A stretch of DNA of 64,000 nt from Manis javanica (lineage: Eukaryota; Chordata; Mammalia; Pholidota; Manidae): NCBI RefSeq assembly GCF_040802235.1, contig NC_133167.1, positions 97,760,001 to 97,824,000 of the forward strand, in the 5' to 3' direction. Shown piece by piece: positions 11,692 to 25,600 of this stretch. Under the pieces are notes generated by a model. The model saw nothing but the letters and a program-made list of their open reading frames with translations, was not told the origin of the DNA and did not search any database. Position 1 is the first letter of the stretch. The number at the start of each line of letters is the position of its first letter. The position numbers and the translations under genes were made by a program.

Positions 11692-14600
11692 CATTCCCTT
11701 ATTGTCTTTTGATGAAGATACTCTTAGTTTCAAGGAGTTGAATTTATCACTTGTTTTCTTAACCTTGCTCTTATCCAAACAACATTTGATCTTCTACTCT
11801 GACTTCTAAAATGTTTATGGTTTTTATTTTCACATTGAAATTTTATGCTTGTGTGGGTGAGTAGTATTTAAAAAGATGTTTAAAAATATTTTATTCACTG
11901 TATTAGTTGTTTTAATAAGGAGTGCCATTCACAGTAGCTAATTTGCCATACTTCTGAAAGGGGAAGCTCTGGTTTTGTAAGATCAAGGTACAACTCCCCA
12001 ACTTCTAATTTATATCAACAACTGATCAGTAATTTTCTATTGAAGAGAGAATCAAGCATCCCGATTACAGATGGAGCGGGGTAAGATGTGGAATTTGAGG
12101 TAATATATTTTATACAAAAATATTAGTATTGGACTGAAAAACATATTCTATGAACTCAATAACTATTACATAATATATTAGAAAACAAATAATTTATTGG
12201 GTTTAGAAATAAAGCATTAGCTGTAGGAAAACTAATTCCAGAGGGCTTAGAATTGAGAAAGTGTATTGCAAAACTTTTAAAAATGAAAAGTACAGGGGGT
12301 AAAGGGACAGCCATGCCCACAGAGGACCACTGAGAGTTAGAGACGAGGATTTCCAACCTAGGAAGGTGTCAGAAAAGCAAAAAAGTTTAACCTAGCTGGT
12401 CTATAGTTAACTTAAGGTGGAGTGAAAGATCAGCTCAGGCAAGCAGACTGACTTTCTACGGCAGCTGAATGAAAGGTCATGATAGGTGGATGCTAAGTCA
12501 ATGAAACTGAGGGTGCAAGACTCAGTGAATACGAACACAGCAAGCCAAGCTTCCGGTGGGTCAGGGACGGGGCTGAAGAGCTGCTCAGGACTGCAGTGCA
12601 GATGTGCATGGATGGTGCGAGTACTTCAAAGCCTTATTTGATGTGTGGGGATAATGAGAAGTTTCAGAACTGGTATTTGGGCCACAGAATATGATTCTCT
12701 AACTCTGGGTGCACTGTGGTGAGAGCTGAATTCAGCCTGGGAAAAATCAGAAGGGGCATTTTCCTGGGGGAGTCACAAAGAAATTTGTCTGTTGGAAATT
12801 TGTTTCTTCTTCTGTTAAATGCTTCTTTGCCCATTTTTCTATGTTGTGGAAAGAACACAGTAGTGTGGAATGAGGCCACAGCAGTAAGAGGAACATGGAG
12901 AAAGGGCTCACAGGTAGAGAAGTAGAAGAGGTTGAAGAGGCAGTGATGAGAGATATACAGAGGCTTCCACAGAGGCCATTTGGGCTAAAAATGAAGAAGA
13001 GGGAACATGCAGGGAAGCGCAGTTTCTGTAGGCAGCTGGAGGAATTTCTTTTCTAATTTTATTCAGTGTTTTGGGGATGGTTTTGAACAGTTCCTGCCAC
13101 TGTGCTTGAAGCTGATCTAAACGAGGTTTTATGGGCAAGACGCTGTAGAGCAGTTTAGGTTGGTCAGAGCCCCCTGGTCATTCGCAAACAAGGCACCACA
13201 CTTCAGAAAGCCGGCTGACATAAACAGATAGCTTTAGATTGAATGAATGCTGGTGGCTGCTAAACTATTATCTTAAGTTCTGCTGAATCTAGGTATATCC
13301 CTGGGTTTCTTCAAGTAAAAAAAAATCCTTGGGAGAATATATCTAGCAGCAACATAGGAAAATGGAATAGTACTCATACAAGCATAAAATAATAATAATA
13401 AGAGAATAAGATAATAAAAAGAATAGATATGCCATTAGAAGCTACAACATTGCTTTTCCCTATGTTATTTTTCCCTAGGATTGACTGCAGCTGTACAACT
13501 TAGTTTTGTCAGGTGACAGTTAAGGAACTAAGAAGTCATGACTTGATTCTTTATCTTGGACTCAACTTCTATTTACATTTCCACCTTTTGAAAGGAATAG
13601 AGATGTGTTTTCTTTGTTCTCTTCCTTATGATTCCACTTAGAATCTAAGGACCAAAATTAGGAAACCACATGATGGAAAAATAAACGCTAATAATAAAGC
13701 AGTACTACACCCCCCCGTCTCTGAGCTGGACGGCAAAACCTCGTTAGATCTGCAATACACTGTAAGAAAAATAAACCCCTGCAGGTTTCAGTTTATAATT
13801 ACCTACATACCCTAATCTATTCATCAAAGAGGCAGGGTTGGAAGCCATGGCTAGAAACAAGAAGGCACATGGTTTCTCAAAAAGAGTAAGCCTCAGTGAT
13901 ACAAAGTAGCCCAGTGGTATAAATACACCAAATAGTACCAGAGACTTTCCTGGGTAAAGTATACAGGAAATGCCATAAAGCAAGACCAACATTAAAACCA
14001 TCAAGTTCCATTCATCTACTGATGAATAATGGAGGTAATCTGCAGTAAGCCTAGTATGACAATATCATAAAATAGTATCATGGAGTCACTTTTGATGTTT
14101 TTCATTCCAGTTATGAAAGCTATCATGTCATAATAATTTGGTTATAAAATATGGTATTAAGCACGCATATTTTAATATGTTCTTCTGTCAGAAAAGTTTA
14201 GAATAACCGAGTAAGTAGAATTCCTCCAGGAGTGAGTTGAAGCCATGGACTGATCAGTGTCCACACTAATGCATCTACACACAACATGGCCCAGGAACTC
14301 CACAGTATTTGGGCAGGTACTGGGTCATCTGATATGAATCCATTTTAGGAAGTCAGGCCTATTTTAAGATGTATGGGTGAGGTCACTTATTTTAGTGATT
14401 TCTTTTTTAACTTGTTTCTATAGGGTGTTAGTTTTGTATCCATATCTAGGAAAGCCCAGGCAGGTCCTTAATTTGACGAGGAGAAGGCAAGAAACTTAGT
14501 AAGAGTTTGAGCAGGTCATGGTGGAGAAGCTTGTTCTCGACCAACCCCCACACAAAGAATATCAAGATTTGCACAAAATATATTAAAGGTTATCTAAAGG

Positions 14601-14880
14601 TAGTGGACAGTGAAAAAAAGCATGCAGAAATCTGAGGGGTAACTCTAGTAAGAAGGGAATCATATTTTTAACATCTTTCCATCTTAGGGCAGGCTGCAGA
14701 CAGTGCCACTGAGAGTAATGAAAATTTATACAGAAACCTTACTGCTGACTAATTGAGGAAGCAGAGGCCAGAGTTCAGAGTGACCAAAGAATCTAGACAG
14801 TGAGGAGGAAATCCTGAAAAGGAGAGAGCCACACTGCCCACATCTTTCACTGATCTCTGAACTCCAGGTCCTTGGGGCAG
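11692..14880. other. Intergenic; no gene seen
   Basis: AT-rich, with scattered open frames under 90 codons that show no family features. A short (ATA)n-like stretch lies near 13385-13425. Nothing resembling an exon or RNA gene was recognised. Confidence 0.5.
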
Positions 14881-14884
14881 ACAT

Positions 14885-15185
14885 CAAGCAGCCCAGCTAA
14901 ACGAAAAAGAAATGAAGAGATTTCAGCTACTGCCCACCAGAGGGGAGACAGCATCTAGAGCTTGGGATCAACCAACTACTTACTAAACAAAAAAATAAAA
15001 ATTCTTCAGAGGAACGAAACAAAAGTCAGTTTCTACAATGTATTATTCATAATATCCAGGATACCATCTAATCCTATCAGATATATAAAAATACATACTT
15101 AAATGAAAAGGCAACCCCGAGATGACCCAACTACAATTAGTAGATATGGATTTTTAAGGTAGCTTTTATACCTCTGCCCCAAAAC
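14885..15185 (+). repeat. L1/HAL1-type fragment from the ORF1 side
   Basis: The blocks 'aaagaaatgaagagatttca', 'gtcagtttctacaatgtatt', 'ataatatccaggatacc' and 'ccccgagatgacccaa' occur in the order found upstream of and at the start of ORF1 in old L1/HAL1 elements. The fragment is degenerate. Confidence 0.6.
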
Positions 15186-15587
15186 AGAAACAACCTCCCA
15201 GAAACCCTTATAATTAATTAGAGCAGGGAAAAAGAAACTCTAATATTAACCATAATAATGGTATCAAATGGATTCACAGGACCTGGAGGGCCACGTCAGG
15301 ACTGGATCCTGCAGCAAGTCTCCTTTATGGAGCTGATATTGGTGGCTTAGCAGCCTTGCCGTAGAGGGACCATGTAACTCTAGAGTTGGTGACAGATGGA
15401 ATATAGGCCGAGAACTTGACAATGTCTGGCAGTGTAGGCGAGGCCTCAGTCCTGGCTGGGCCCTGTAATTTAAGTGAACAGATACCTCTGTCCTTCTAAA
15501 GCAGAGTTCTGGTGGTGAAGCCTATGCATCTGATGATAGGCAATGTGATCATGGAATACTCGCAGGGTTAGATGACATGCATGATGA

Positions 15588-15883
15588 AGCTGACCCTTGA
15601 ACAATGTGGGGGTTAGAGGCACTGCTCAGTCGAAAATTTGTGTATAACTTTTGACTCCTCCAAATTTAACTGTGGACCAAAAGACTTAATGATTACATAA
15701 CAGTCAATTAAAACATTGTTCTGTATGTTATATGTATCATATACTTCTTACAATAAACAAAGCTACAGAAAATGTTGTTCCAAACGGTTGTAAATTTCCA
15801 CAATTTTTAAAAAATATGTTCATTGAAAAAAAAATCTGTGCCTAAGTAGATTCATAGTCAAACCCATGTTCAAGGGTCAGCTG
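15588..15883. mobile_element. 296-bp DNA transposon remnant with terminal inverted repeats
   Basis: Perfect 16-base terminal inverted repeats: agctgacccttgaaca at 15588-15603 and its reverse complement tgttcaagggtcagct at 15868-15883. The 'gacccttgaacaa...ttcaagggtc' termini are typical of a non-autonomous mammalian DNA transposon. The interior is AT-rich and non-coding. I do not assign the exact family. Confidence 0.8.
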
Positions 15884-16564
15884 TACTGTGTTCAGGAACT
15901 CGAGTCCGGCTAGGAATGAACCGTCACAGCATAGCAGACTTTAGCAATGCTTAGTGTTTGAACCAACAGCTCCACTCCGCTCCACGACTGAGAATTAAGG
16001 CATTACATGCATATCCATTGTGGCTAAACTGTCCTAAGTAGGCAATTTCCCCAGTTTGCTCTCATCCTGTTCCGAGCCTGCTTACTCTATGATGATGTTT
16101 TCTGGTTGCATCCCACTGCCTGATACCTGATTTCTTTCTCTCTGCCCAGACCCCTTGGTTCTGCTATTTGGCTTGTGTGTGATTTGGGCAATATTTAAGA
16201 GAAAAAATCAAAGCCTTGCTGACTGACTGGACTGGGAATTTCTAAACTCCTTTTAAAGGTACTGATTAAGCATGTAATAAATCAAGTAATGCCAAGTCAG
16301 ACTGTAAAGCAGTAAGAGATTCCACAAACTGCACAAGACACATCGGTTCATACAGAAGCACTTCATGCTTTAGAACGGGGATCCAGAAAAGAAAATAAAT
16401 TCTGCATCACTTTACATGTGTACTCTAAGATTCATTCTCACGTGAAATAGTGCAGTTAACTAAAAGCACATCCTTGGAGAATCTCAATTAAGCTTGATAA
16501 ACCTTGGTTAAACTAGCTACTAGTTCAGTAATAATTCCAAAATAGCCCAATAATTCTGTAAAAA
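15884..16564. other. Intergenic, immediately downstream of FRG1
   Basis: No gene or well-defined repeat recognised between the TIR element and the FRG1 polyadenylation site. Confidence 0.5.
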
Positions 16565-16580
16565 CACTTCCATTGATTAT

Positions 16581-16586
16581 TTTATT
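16581..16586 (-). terminator. FRG1: FRG1 polyadenylation signal AATAAA
   Basis: Canonical AATAAA on the minus strand, 32 bases downstream of the stop codon, followed by A/T- and T/G-rich sequence. Cleavage is expected near 16560-16570. This gives the very short 3' UTR typical of FRG1 mRNA. Confidence 0.85.
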
Positions 16587-16617
16587 CAGAAAAAAATAGA
16601 AGACAAACAAATCATGG

Positions 16618-16654
16618 TCATTTGCAGTATCTATCAGCTTTCAATTTGGCTCTC
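16618..16654 (-). CDS. FRG1: FRG1 exon 9 (terminal coding exon)
   Basis: Acceptor AACAG. Encodes [12 protein letters not shown] and stop TGA at 16620-16618. It carries the second half of the bipartite C-terminal nuclear localisation signal. Too short for ordinary ORF calling; identified by homology and splice phase. Confidence 0.96.
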
Positions 16655-19600
16655 CTGTTTAAACAAAGACAATAAAAATTAATTTATGTAAAACACACCA
16701 TATATAGTCAACTTCTACTAAATATAAACAAGTCCATGCATAGAAACTGGATTCTCAATTTTGGTTATTGTTATTACCACACTATTTATATTAACATGTT
16801 TTAATTAAAATTTTTACTTTTCAATCTTTTTATTAAATGGATTCTATTCTTATGAAAGTCTTTTCCTAATCTTTAACAAATGTTGCCTAAGGGCCTTTTC
16901 AATCCACAGTAGCAATTTTGATTGCCTCTGAATTTAAGCACACCTTGAACTATTTAAAAGGATGGCAATGTAATTTTTGTAAGTGAGGAAAGTTGCAGGA
17001 CATGGAGCTTATTCCATTTCTTCTGAGTCCATATCCTGATTATTTTTTATATCCTATTCTTGATTTCTTAGAAATAGACACATGCTAATTTTCTCAGCTG
17101 GAAAACCTTACTTCATTTACTGATTTCAGTAACAACTTGATCAACTAGCTAACAGGAAATGTATGATAAAACACTGTCTTTATCAAGTAACGTAAAGAAA
17201 TATTTAGGATAACTTTTGCAACATAGGACTTGAATGAGTGGCATATCACCAAAATCTCTTTTAATCTGACATTTATTAGATTTTTAGTTGCAAGATCACA
17301 ACTAAACATCTCAACCCATTTTTCAAAGTTGTGAAACTAGGTCATTATTTATCTAAATAGAATAGTAATGAATAAATACTAATAATGAGCTATGATGAAT
17401 AAATATCCTGCACACTTCCCTAAATTCAACTTAGTAATAAAAGTGCTTTAATTTTGTTTAATTTTATATACTTAGTAATTTTTAGAGTGATCATTTTGTC
17501 TGATTTTTAGAAACCTGCAGTATTCTAATAGAACCTATTGAATTTTGAAATTAGTCAAACTATTTCTGGCTCTGATTCTAATAGCTGTAAAAAGATGATG
17601 ATAAATTTATAAAGTATTTTCAGTCAAATCTGAATTTCTTATAACAAAATAGGTAGGTACTTGGAATCTGGTTATTTTTAGATGTTCTTGATGATATCTT
17701 CCCAGACTTATATCCTTATTAGGTAATGTCACCACATTCACAAATCAGAAATAAAGACAAAAATTTGAAAACCATTATAGTTCAAAAGAACATTGGTTTT
17801 ATATATGCCACTTCTATTGGCTACTGAACACTGTTGGAAGTAGAACTATACCTACCTGTCCAGAAGTGTTTCATGCAAAAATCCATCTTTCCGGGCCTTT
17901 TTAAGTATTTTACTGTCTTCTTCACTTATTTTAAGTTTGTGGTCTTGGAAGCTCTGAAATTTCTTCCTGTTAAGAAAATGTCATTCTTGAAAAATATATC
18001 AAACTTTGATTATAAATGCTTATTGATGAGCTTACAAATATTTTTAAAGTTTTCATTAAGAAAAAACTAACTGTATTTCTTTAATAACACACAGTTCTTT
18101 AAATACAAAGATGACCTTAGTGCTCCATTATCAAGGGTCACCTCACAAAGCCCCACTTATACCAGGGCAAGGGGGCCGGAGTCCCGTGTCCTGGCTGTGG
18201 AACAGCTTTTGGCTGACATCATGCACTGACAGTCACAGCCACTCCATCGACGAACAGGGAGAATGGCGAACCCATGTGACCTTAGCTATGAAAGCCAGCA
18301 GGATAATTAGGAAAATCAAAGCCTTGCGAACAGAAAGCATTCAGCTCGGTGCTGTCCTGGGGTCTATATTATGCTGCCTCTTCTTGTCCTTCAGATATTT
18401 TACTTTAGGTGCCTTAGGAAGTACGTCATTGTCAAGTCTGCAGGTCTAAAAGGAAAAGAATAGAAAAGAATACGTACACATAGTTGATTTCACACTGTTT
18501 AACATTTCCTTTGTCTTCTTCCGGAATATCATCTTTTTTCTTAGTTTCTCTTTCAGCACAGGATCTGATCTGCATATTGGAGATGAGAACCCAATGGGTT
18601 ACATATCTGTCTTCCCTCTTCCCCACTTACTTATTACATAAGAACTTTCCGGACGACTTCCTATGCAAAAGAAAACAGCTTAGCAATCAGATGCAGAAAA
18701 AGACAGGTTCTAGATGTATGCTTTTGTTTATATATATACAGTTCATACAAATAATTACTCTTTTATGTTTCTCTAGAGCTCTTGCATTAGAAACACTTAA
18801 CAGAGAATTATTTGAAAAACAGTTTATAGATCAGATCCTGCTGAGCAATAAGACAATTTAACTGATTTAATTTTGTCCTCAAAGTAATACAGTAGAATCA
18901 AATTATCGCTGTACATTATGCTTATTTTTATAACACTGTAAGTTTAAGATAGTAGTTTACTTTGCATATGCTATTACCCAATCCATTAAGACTCTGAACA
19001 TAACACAATTTGCTTCTACCTAATTGGAATCCACCCCTTTGAAATATTCCTTATATCCTCATAAATTTTGACAGATTTTTACTATCATATGCCATACATT
19101 AATTTATAAATATATATATATTATATTATATATATAATATATATATTACAATTAGGATCAACTGAACAGGGCAAGAAAGTGACAGAATTCAGGGCCGTAT
19201 ATCTGCCAACTGCATCCCCAAAGACCCTTCTCTCCAAAGTGATCTCTGTGGCTCAGAGTCCAATTTCAAGACTGCTAAGAATGTGGTGACCAATAACGAA
19301 TGTGCCAATTTGTAACACTTTTGGCTAGATGTGTCTCAGAAGACATGGGGAAATTCCTGGTCAGGGCCTGAGACACAATACTACTTTAGTAGGAGGGATT
19401 ATGTTCTGGTAGGTAAGGCCACGCCGTAAAGGCGGATGGCTGACACAGGCTAACACAGCCTGCAATGTGAAAGGCAAGGTGGAAAGAGTCCTGGGTTACC
19501 ATTGCTCAGAGATTCCAGGTACTGACTATCCAAACTGACCCAGGGAAATCTGACAGGTACTTTGTATAAAAACGGCTGTAATTGATGAGAAAGAAAGCAT

Positions 19601-22600
19601 AGTGGTTACTTTTTCTGCACAAGTGCAAAGTACTGCACATATATTTGCATTGTCTGTCTTCAACAATCATATTTTTACAATGTAAACCAGATAAAAATAA
19701 TTTAAGTATGATACAATAAAATTTAATATAAATAAAACTAAAAATAGTTAAGTCAGAAATCCACCAGCATTTTGTAAAATTATTTGAAAAAGTTTATAGA
19801 TCAGATCCTGCTGAACAATTAGACAACAATTTAATTTAATTTTGGCCTCAAAGTAATACAGTAGGATCAAATTACCCTGTTCCCTGAGAAGCCGTGTGAT
19901 ATGCAATGTCTGAGTAGTTTCTGGAGTCAACTGAGCTGGGCACGCATATCTGTCCCTAAGGTAACTGGCTGTGTATCTGTGCTTTCACGAAGTGACTCAT
20001 CAAAACCGGTAAATATATAAGGGTCAAAGGATGTTTCCCTCTCTGTAAAGTTAAGATAATATAATAATAGTGCCTTACAGGATTTTACAAAGATTGAGAA
20101 GCCAGTGCACATGCTGCTTGCAGCCGAGTGCCTGCGGTCAACCGCTTTAGTTTTGCTTATGTAACAGAAAAACGGTATGACTGACACTTCAAAATGTAGT
20201 AAAAGAATATCTAAATTACAGATTGAAATTATTTGAGACTTTGGCAGTGAAAATGCCTTTTCAGCAAACTATGGAAGATATACTGAAATGTCTAACTCCT
20301 GTGCTGTCTGGAGTAGTATCTCTTTTTCCATCAATCAATTCCAGATGATGAAGAGTTGACAATATCATTCTTGTTAAAAAAAATTAGCAATATTTTTCAA
20401 AGTAAAAAGATACTAAAAGACTATAAAACCGAGTACTATGAAAATTGAGAACTTAAAAAAAGTAAAATCAAATATATGATAACGGAATTTAACATTAAGC
20501 ATGTGCAGATACCTCATAGATGTTTTTCAATTATGCTGGTAGCAGAGAAAAATTTAGGATGGAATTGTATGATTTATTTATAAGGATTAAGGCCACTTTG
20601 ACAAGGCGTTTTCCCCTCTGTTTCTTTGAGCCTTTCTCTCCAGCCTTCCCTCCTGCATGACACACAGGGAATTTGGATCAGACTGGCTGGAACGGGTGAA
20701 TTCCCAGCAGAGACAAGGTTGAGAATGCTCAGTACTGGGGTGGAATGCCAAGAAGAAAACTAATGCATCAAGAAGGCAGTAGTTATTTATTCACCAAAAA
20801 GATTCAGAATTTGAGGGCTAAAGCCCTGAGTTTTGCTGACTTTCATGTATTTTATAGTTACTAGCAACACAGATGCTCAAGTATTAAAATCCAAACAACC
20901 TAGTAACCTTCTCTGGTATATGCTGGGGGGAGTGTAAGTTGGTATAACCCCCGGGAAGGGCAATTTGGCAGTATCTAACAATTACAAATGCATATACCCA
21001 CTGACCCTGTAAATCTGCTTCTGAAAATATAGCCTCAGATATACTTGCATACCTACAAAATGATGCACATTCAAAGTTATGTTCTGTAGTACTGCAAGAG
21101 CAAAAGACTAGAAATAACCTAAATTTCCATTTATAGAGAATTGATTAAATACATTATGGAACAACCCTAAAATGGAGTATTGTGTAGCTGTTACAAAAAA
21201 AGAGAGAGAGAAAACTTTCTACATGATGACAAGAGAAAAATCTCCAAGATACAATGTTAAGGAAAAAAAATCAGGGTCTAAAAGAGCATATACAGAGGAT
21301 AACTTTAGTGTAGAAAATTAAAAACATTCATATTTTTATAAAGAAACTATTTATAAATATAGAGGGTTATAAAGGATGGGAGACATGTCCTCATATGTTT
21401 ATATTTTTAAAATTTTGAACCATATGAACATATAATCTATTTAAAAATAAAAATTTTAAATTCAGGCAAGAAAAAAAAAGCAGGCCTAAAAGGCATATGG
21501 AACTACTTAAAAAAAGATACTAATACATGGAAATAAAAGCAAGGTAGCTCTTAGATGTAATCATCATTTCTCTTTCACATGGTACAAACAAGATAGCAAT
21601 TATGGGATTTTTGTTAAAAATAGAGATTATTTGGAGCATAGTATAAAAGGCTATGAAATCTTAAAGAGTGATGATAAATGATTATTCAACATTTTAAAGA
21701 GCTGTAAGCACATCATATGTGATATGTGTTAGTCTACAGTCAAGATTACCTTTATCATTTCTTCTTCTCCTGCCGTTTTACTTTTAGCTTCTATATCGCC
21801 TGCTTCATTGCATCTAATAAAGCAGCTATTTGAGGCCAGTAAGGCCATTTTCCCCTATATAAAACAAAGTAACAAAAATAGTTATGACAATACCTACAAA
21901 AGGATTCTTAAGTCTCCAGACTAAATTAATATTCCCATGGTTTAAAGTAATCAGGAAAAGGAATTTGGAGAAAACATGGAAAATAAAAAAAATATAGAAA
22001 AGAAAACCAAAATCACTTATAGTCTTATTACTCAAAGATAACCACAACAAATATTTCTTGCATATTCTATTAATAGGACGAAATTCTAATTAGATCAAAT
22101 AGAATTGCTTCCTTTGGCCTCAAAGATCTATTGAGGATTTAACTGATTTAGTTAAGTTTGAAAAAAACTAGCTTTAAAGACTAAAAAAATTGTAATATTG
22201 TAACATGATGCATGAGAATTTACTCAAACAACTGTGTTTTAAGTAAAAATTTTCTCCCTAATTAGAAAATATAAAAATATGGAAAAGCTACCCTTTGGGG
22301 CCTTTGAATTTATTGCTCAGAAATTTAAGAATTAATGTCTGAGGAACTTTTCTATGTAGAAAGACATACTAATACTCTTTAGTTACTTAATGCTCAATGT
22401 CTTAAACTGATTCTAAAAGAACTTTGAAAATTAATTTTCTTGTATACGTAAACCTAAATTATAAATTTGATTATTTGAGTTCCCTTAACAAATAGAAGGT
22501 TTAATTATAACTTGTATATGGCTGATTTTTTTGGAAACTTTGAACACCTTAAACATCAAACCATTCGCAATCATTATAAAATGTATTAATAACCTCCTAT

Positions 22601-25600
22601 TATATCCAGTTTCAGAGGTGCTAATAACATGAATTTGATTTCTTATTTGACAAGGTAAGGGCTGGATTTTCCATCATCTCAATGACTTCATGACCTTGGA
22701 TATGGCTACAGAGGACAAGACAATTTAAACCCGTGCTGCTTATTTTCAGCTGAGTTTCTTCTCCAATGAAGTTTCACTTATTACATCAGAGACTTTTAAA
22801 TCTCTCTCTTTCAAATTTAAATTTTTAAAACTTAGTGTCTTTCTCCACAAAAAAGTGAAATGAACTTGCCTTAAGTTTTGTCTGAGTGGTAGTTTCTGAC
22901 TCATTTTCCTGGCCTTATGATATAGTGGCCTTTTCTGTTGATAGAATTTTTATTATAAGGTATCTCTTATATTAGTAGGATCATCTAGAAGGGGGTTGCA
23001 ACCCAGAAGTGGTTCATGAAATCAATTTAGTGGATCCTGACCAGTACTGAAAAAAAAAAAAAAGGACATAGAAAAAGGGGTGAAACAGAAACTATTGAAG
23101 TGCCCAACAGGGAGGTAAACAGTACTCTTCAGTACTCTGCTTCAGTTATACGTATGCGTGTATTGGACTTCGATGCAAAAATGTTTTTTCACTTAACGGG
23201 GTAAAAAAAAGTTTGAAAATTACTGACCCAGAGATTTCATCCCAGGGGAAGAGGTAATGAGTCTGAGTAATTACCTCTTTTGGGGGGCTGCTTGACTAAT
23301 TTATCATCTTAGAAAATACTGCCGGGTCCCATTTTGAGCTGATTATTGCACACCACCATGGGTGGTGCACAACCACTGAATTCCTCTTCTGTTTGGTGCC
23401 CACCAGCCCTTGCTGTTCTTCATACGGGATCTACTTTGGGAGACTGTTCAGCTCTCCTGTATTTTTTTTCACTCTTTCCTGCTTACACAAATAGAAAAAG
23501 GAACTTTTGCATTCTGAATATCAGATAAAGACTTAAAACAAAATATCCATACACTGCAGACTGCCTACTTACTAAAATTAATAAGAATATATTATCATCC
23601 TTTTGCTAAAACTTTTTGTATGTTATTTGCTTTTCTCTTTGCACTTCATTATGAACTCAAAGACATTACAGAATAAATTTCAATGAACCCTTTTACAATT
23701 GTTTTTTTATGCACAAACTGTCACAACCTGGCCATCCCCTAAGGTTGCTCCATTGTCCTCTTAACCACAAGTCCATAACATTTTTGAAGGCATCCATAAT
23801 TTCTGCTAAGAAGATATTCCTGAACTATCCTGTTTTCCTGCCTCAAGATGTAAAACTGGCCATCCTGTGAAGACTCCTGGATGTTTAACGAAAAATAAGA
23901 GAACCAAATTCAAGCACCAACAGTGAACAGAAATGATGGTGGGTGAAAATACTACTGCTATTTTTGCTGCACTATTTCCCCCCAGTTTTATAAGACATAA
24001 TTGACACAACGTTACTTTGTAAGTTTAAGGTGTACAGACAGCATAATAGCTTGACGTATGTACACCGTGATATGACTGCTGTACTGTTTACTTAAGAGTC
24101 TATCATTTCACACAGAAACAATAAAAAGGGAAAGCAAAAAACCTCTTTTGCTTGTGAGAACTCTTAGAACTTTCACATACATCACACGGCAGTGCTGACT
24201 ATGGTCCTCGTGTTATACATCACGTCCACAGTACTTATTTATCTGTAACTCTCAGTTCGTACCTTTTGACCACCTTCCTCCAAATTCCCCCTCCACCTCT
24301 GGTAGTCACAAATCTGATCTCTTTTTCTGTGTTGGGTTTTAGTTTTTGTGGATTCCACATATAAGGAAGGTCATCCAGTATTTGCCTTTCTCTTAGCATT
24401 GATGCCCTCAAGGTCCATTCCTATTGTCACAAACTGCAGGATTGCTGTTTTTTACGTCTGAATAATATTCCATTGTATACACACACCACATTTTCTTTAT
24501 CTGTTCATTCACTGACAGACACAGGTTGTTTCTCTGTCCTGGCTATTGTGAATGATGCTGCTGCTCTGAACAGGGGAGTGCAGATAACTTTTCAAGTTAG
24601 CATTTTCATTTCCTTTTGATATATTCTCAGATGTGGACTGTTGGGTGATATGGTAGTTCTACTTTTAAATTTTTGAGAAACTCCATACAGTCTAGCACCA
24701 ATTTATAATCCCATCAATACTGTGACCGGGATCCCTTTCTCACGTCCATTTATCTCATCTTTTTGATGACTGCCATTCTGACAGGCGTGATATCTCACTG
24801 TAGTCTTTATTTGCATTTTCCTAATGACTAGTGATGTCGAGCATCTTTTCATGTACTTACTGGTCTTTCGTATTGTCTTCTTTGGAAAAACATCAGGTCT
24901 TTTGCCCATTTTTTTCACTGGATTATTTGAATTTTTTTGCTGTTGAACTGTATGAGTTCTTTATGTATTTTGGTATTAACCACTTATCAGATATATAGTT
25001 TGCAAATATTTTTTTCCCATTCTGTAGATTGTCTTTCACTTTGCTGTTTCTTTTGCTAGATTGTATTATTTTTTGAGATCTTTTTAGGCTACGAATTCAT
25101 TTTATTTTTTAATTTAATGTATTATTACACATAACTTGTCTTTCTTCTTTAGAATAAATGCTCTCCTTTACTGTCAAAGACTTTCTCTAACATTGACAAG
25201 AGCTTTTATAAACTGTATTAGCACTTACATCTTGGAAGACCGGTTCCCATTGTTCTCTCGGTCCGATGGCATCCGAACGCCCGACAACAAGTCCGTCTGA
25301 ATTCACGCCAAGGTATTTTCCATAGCCAGATTTGAGGGCGATTCTTCAGAGGAATAAAACAGGTAATGTTAAAAACTGAGAGAAAGAAAATTAAATATGG
25401 AACAGAAAAATGTGTGTGTATAAATATTCAGACCAGCCACAGTCCAAATGTTCAACGCCACATGTGGCTACTGGCTACCATAATGGATGATACAGTTCTG
25501 TATATACATTTTTATATTGCTTTTTAATGCAAGCATTATATATCTTGTATAGCAAACATTTTCCAAATTAATTATTCTTCAAATTACTACTGTTGGTGGA

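Larger units (their letters stand above)
18570..21749 (-). other. FRG1: FRG1 intron 6
   Basis: 3180 bases. It holds a roughly 100-bp direct repeat (18806-18910 and 19778-19876), a TA-rich simple repeat and an L1 fragment near 20925-21480. The rest is unremarkable. Confidence 0.8.

Noticed and set aside
11431..11778. 115-codon minus-strand frame with L1 ORF2 motifs as a possible gene
   Set aside because: It is the C-terminal tail of a 5'-truncated L1, reading into flanking DNA beyond the target duplication; no promoter or complete enzyme.
14930..14950. Second CTCF-like motif (ccaccagagggg)
   Set aside because: Deviates from the core consensus at a key position and lies within L1/HAL1-derived sequence.
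18484..18861. 125-codon plus-strand frame
   Set aside because: Its first part is the antisense of FRG1 exon 7 and its open state there reflects the constrained exon; the rest covers the direct repeat. No independent support.
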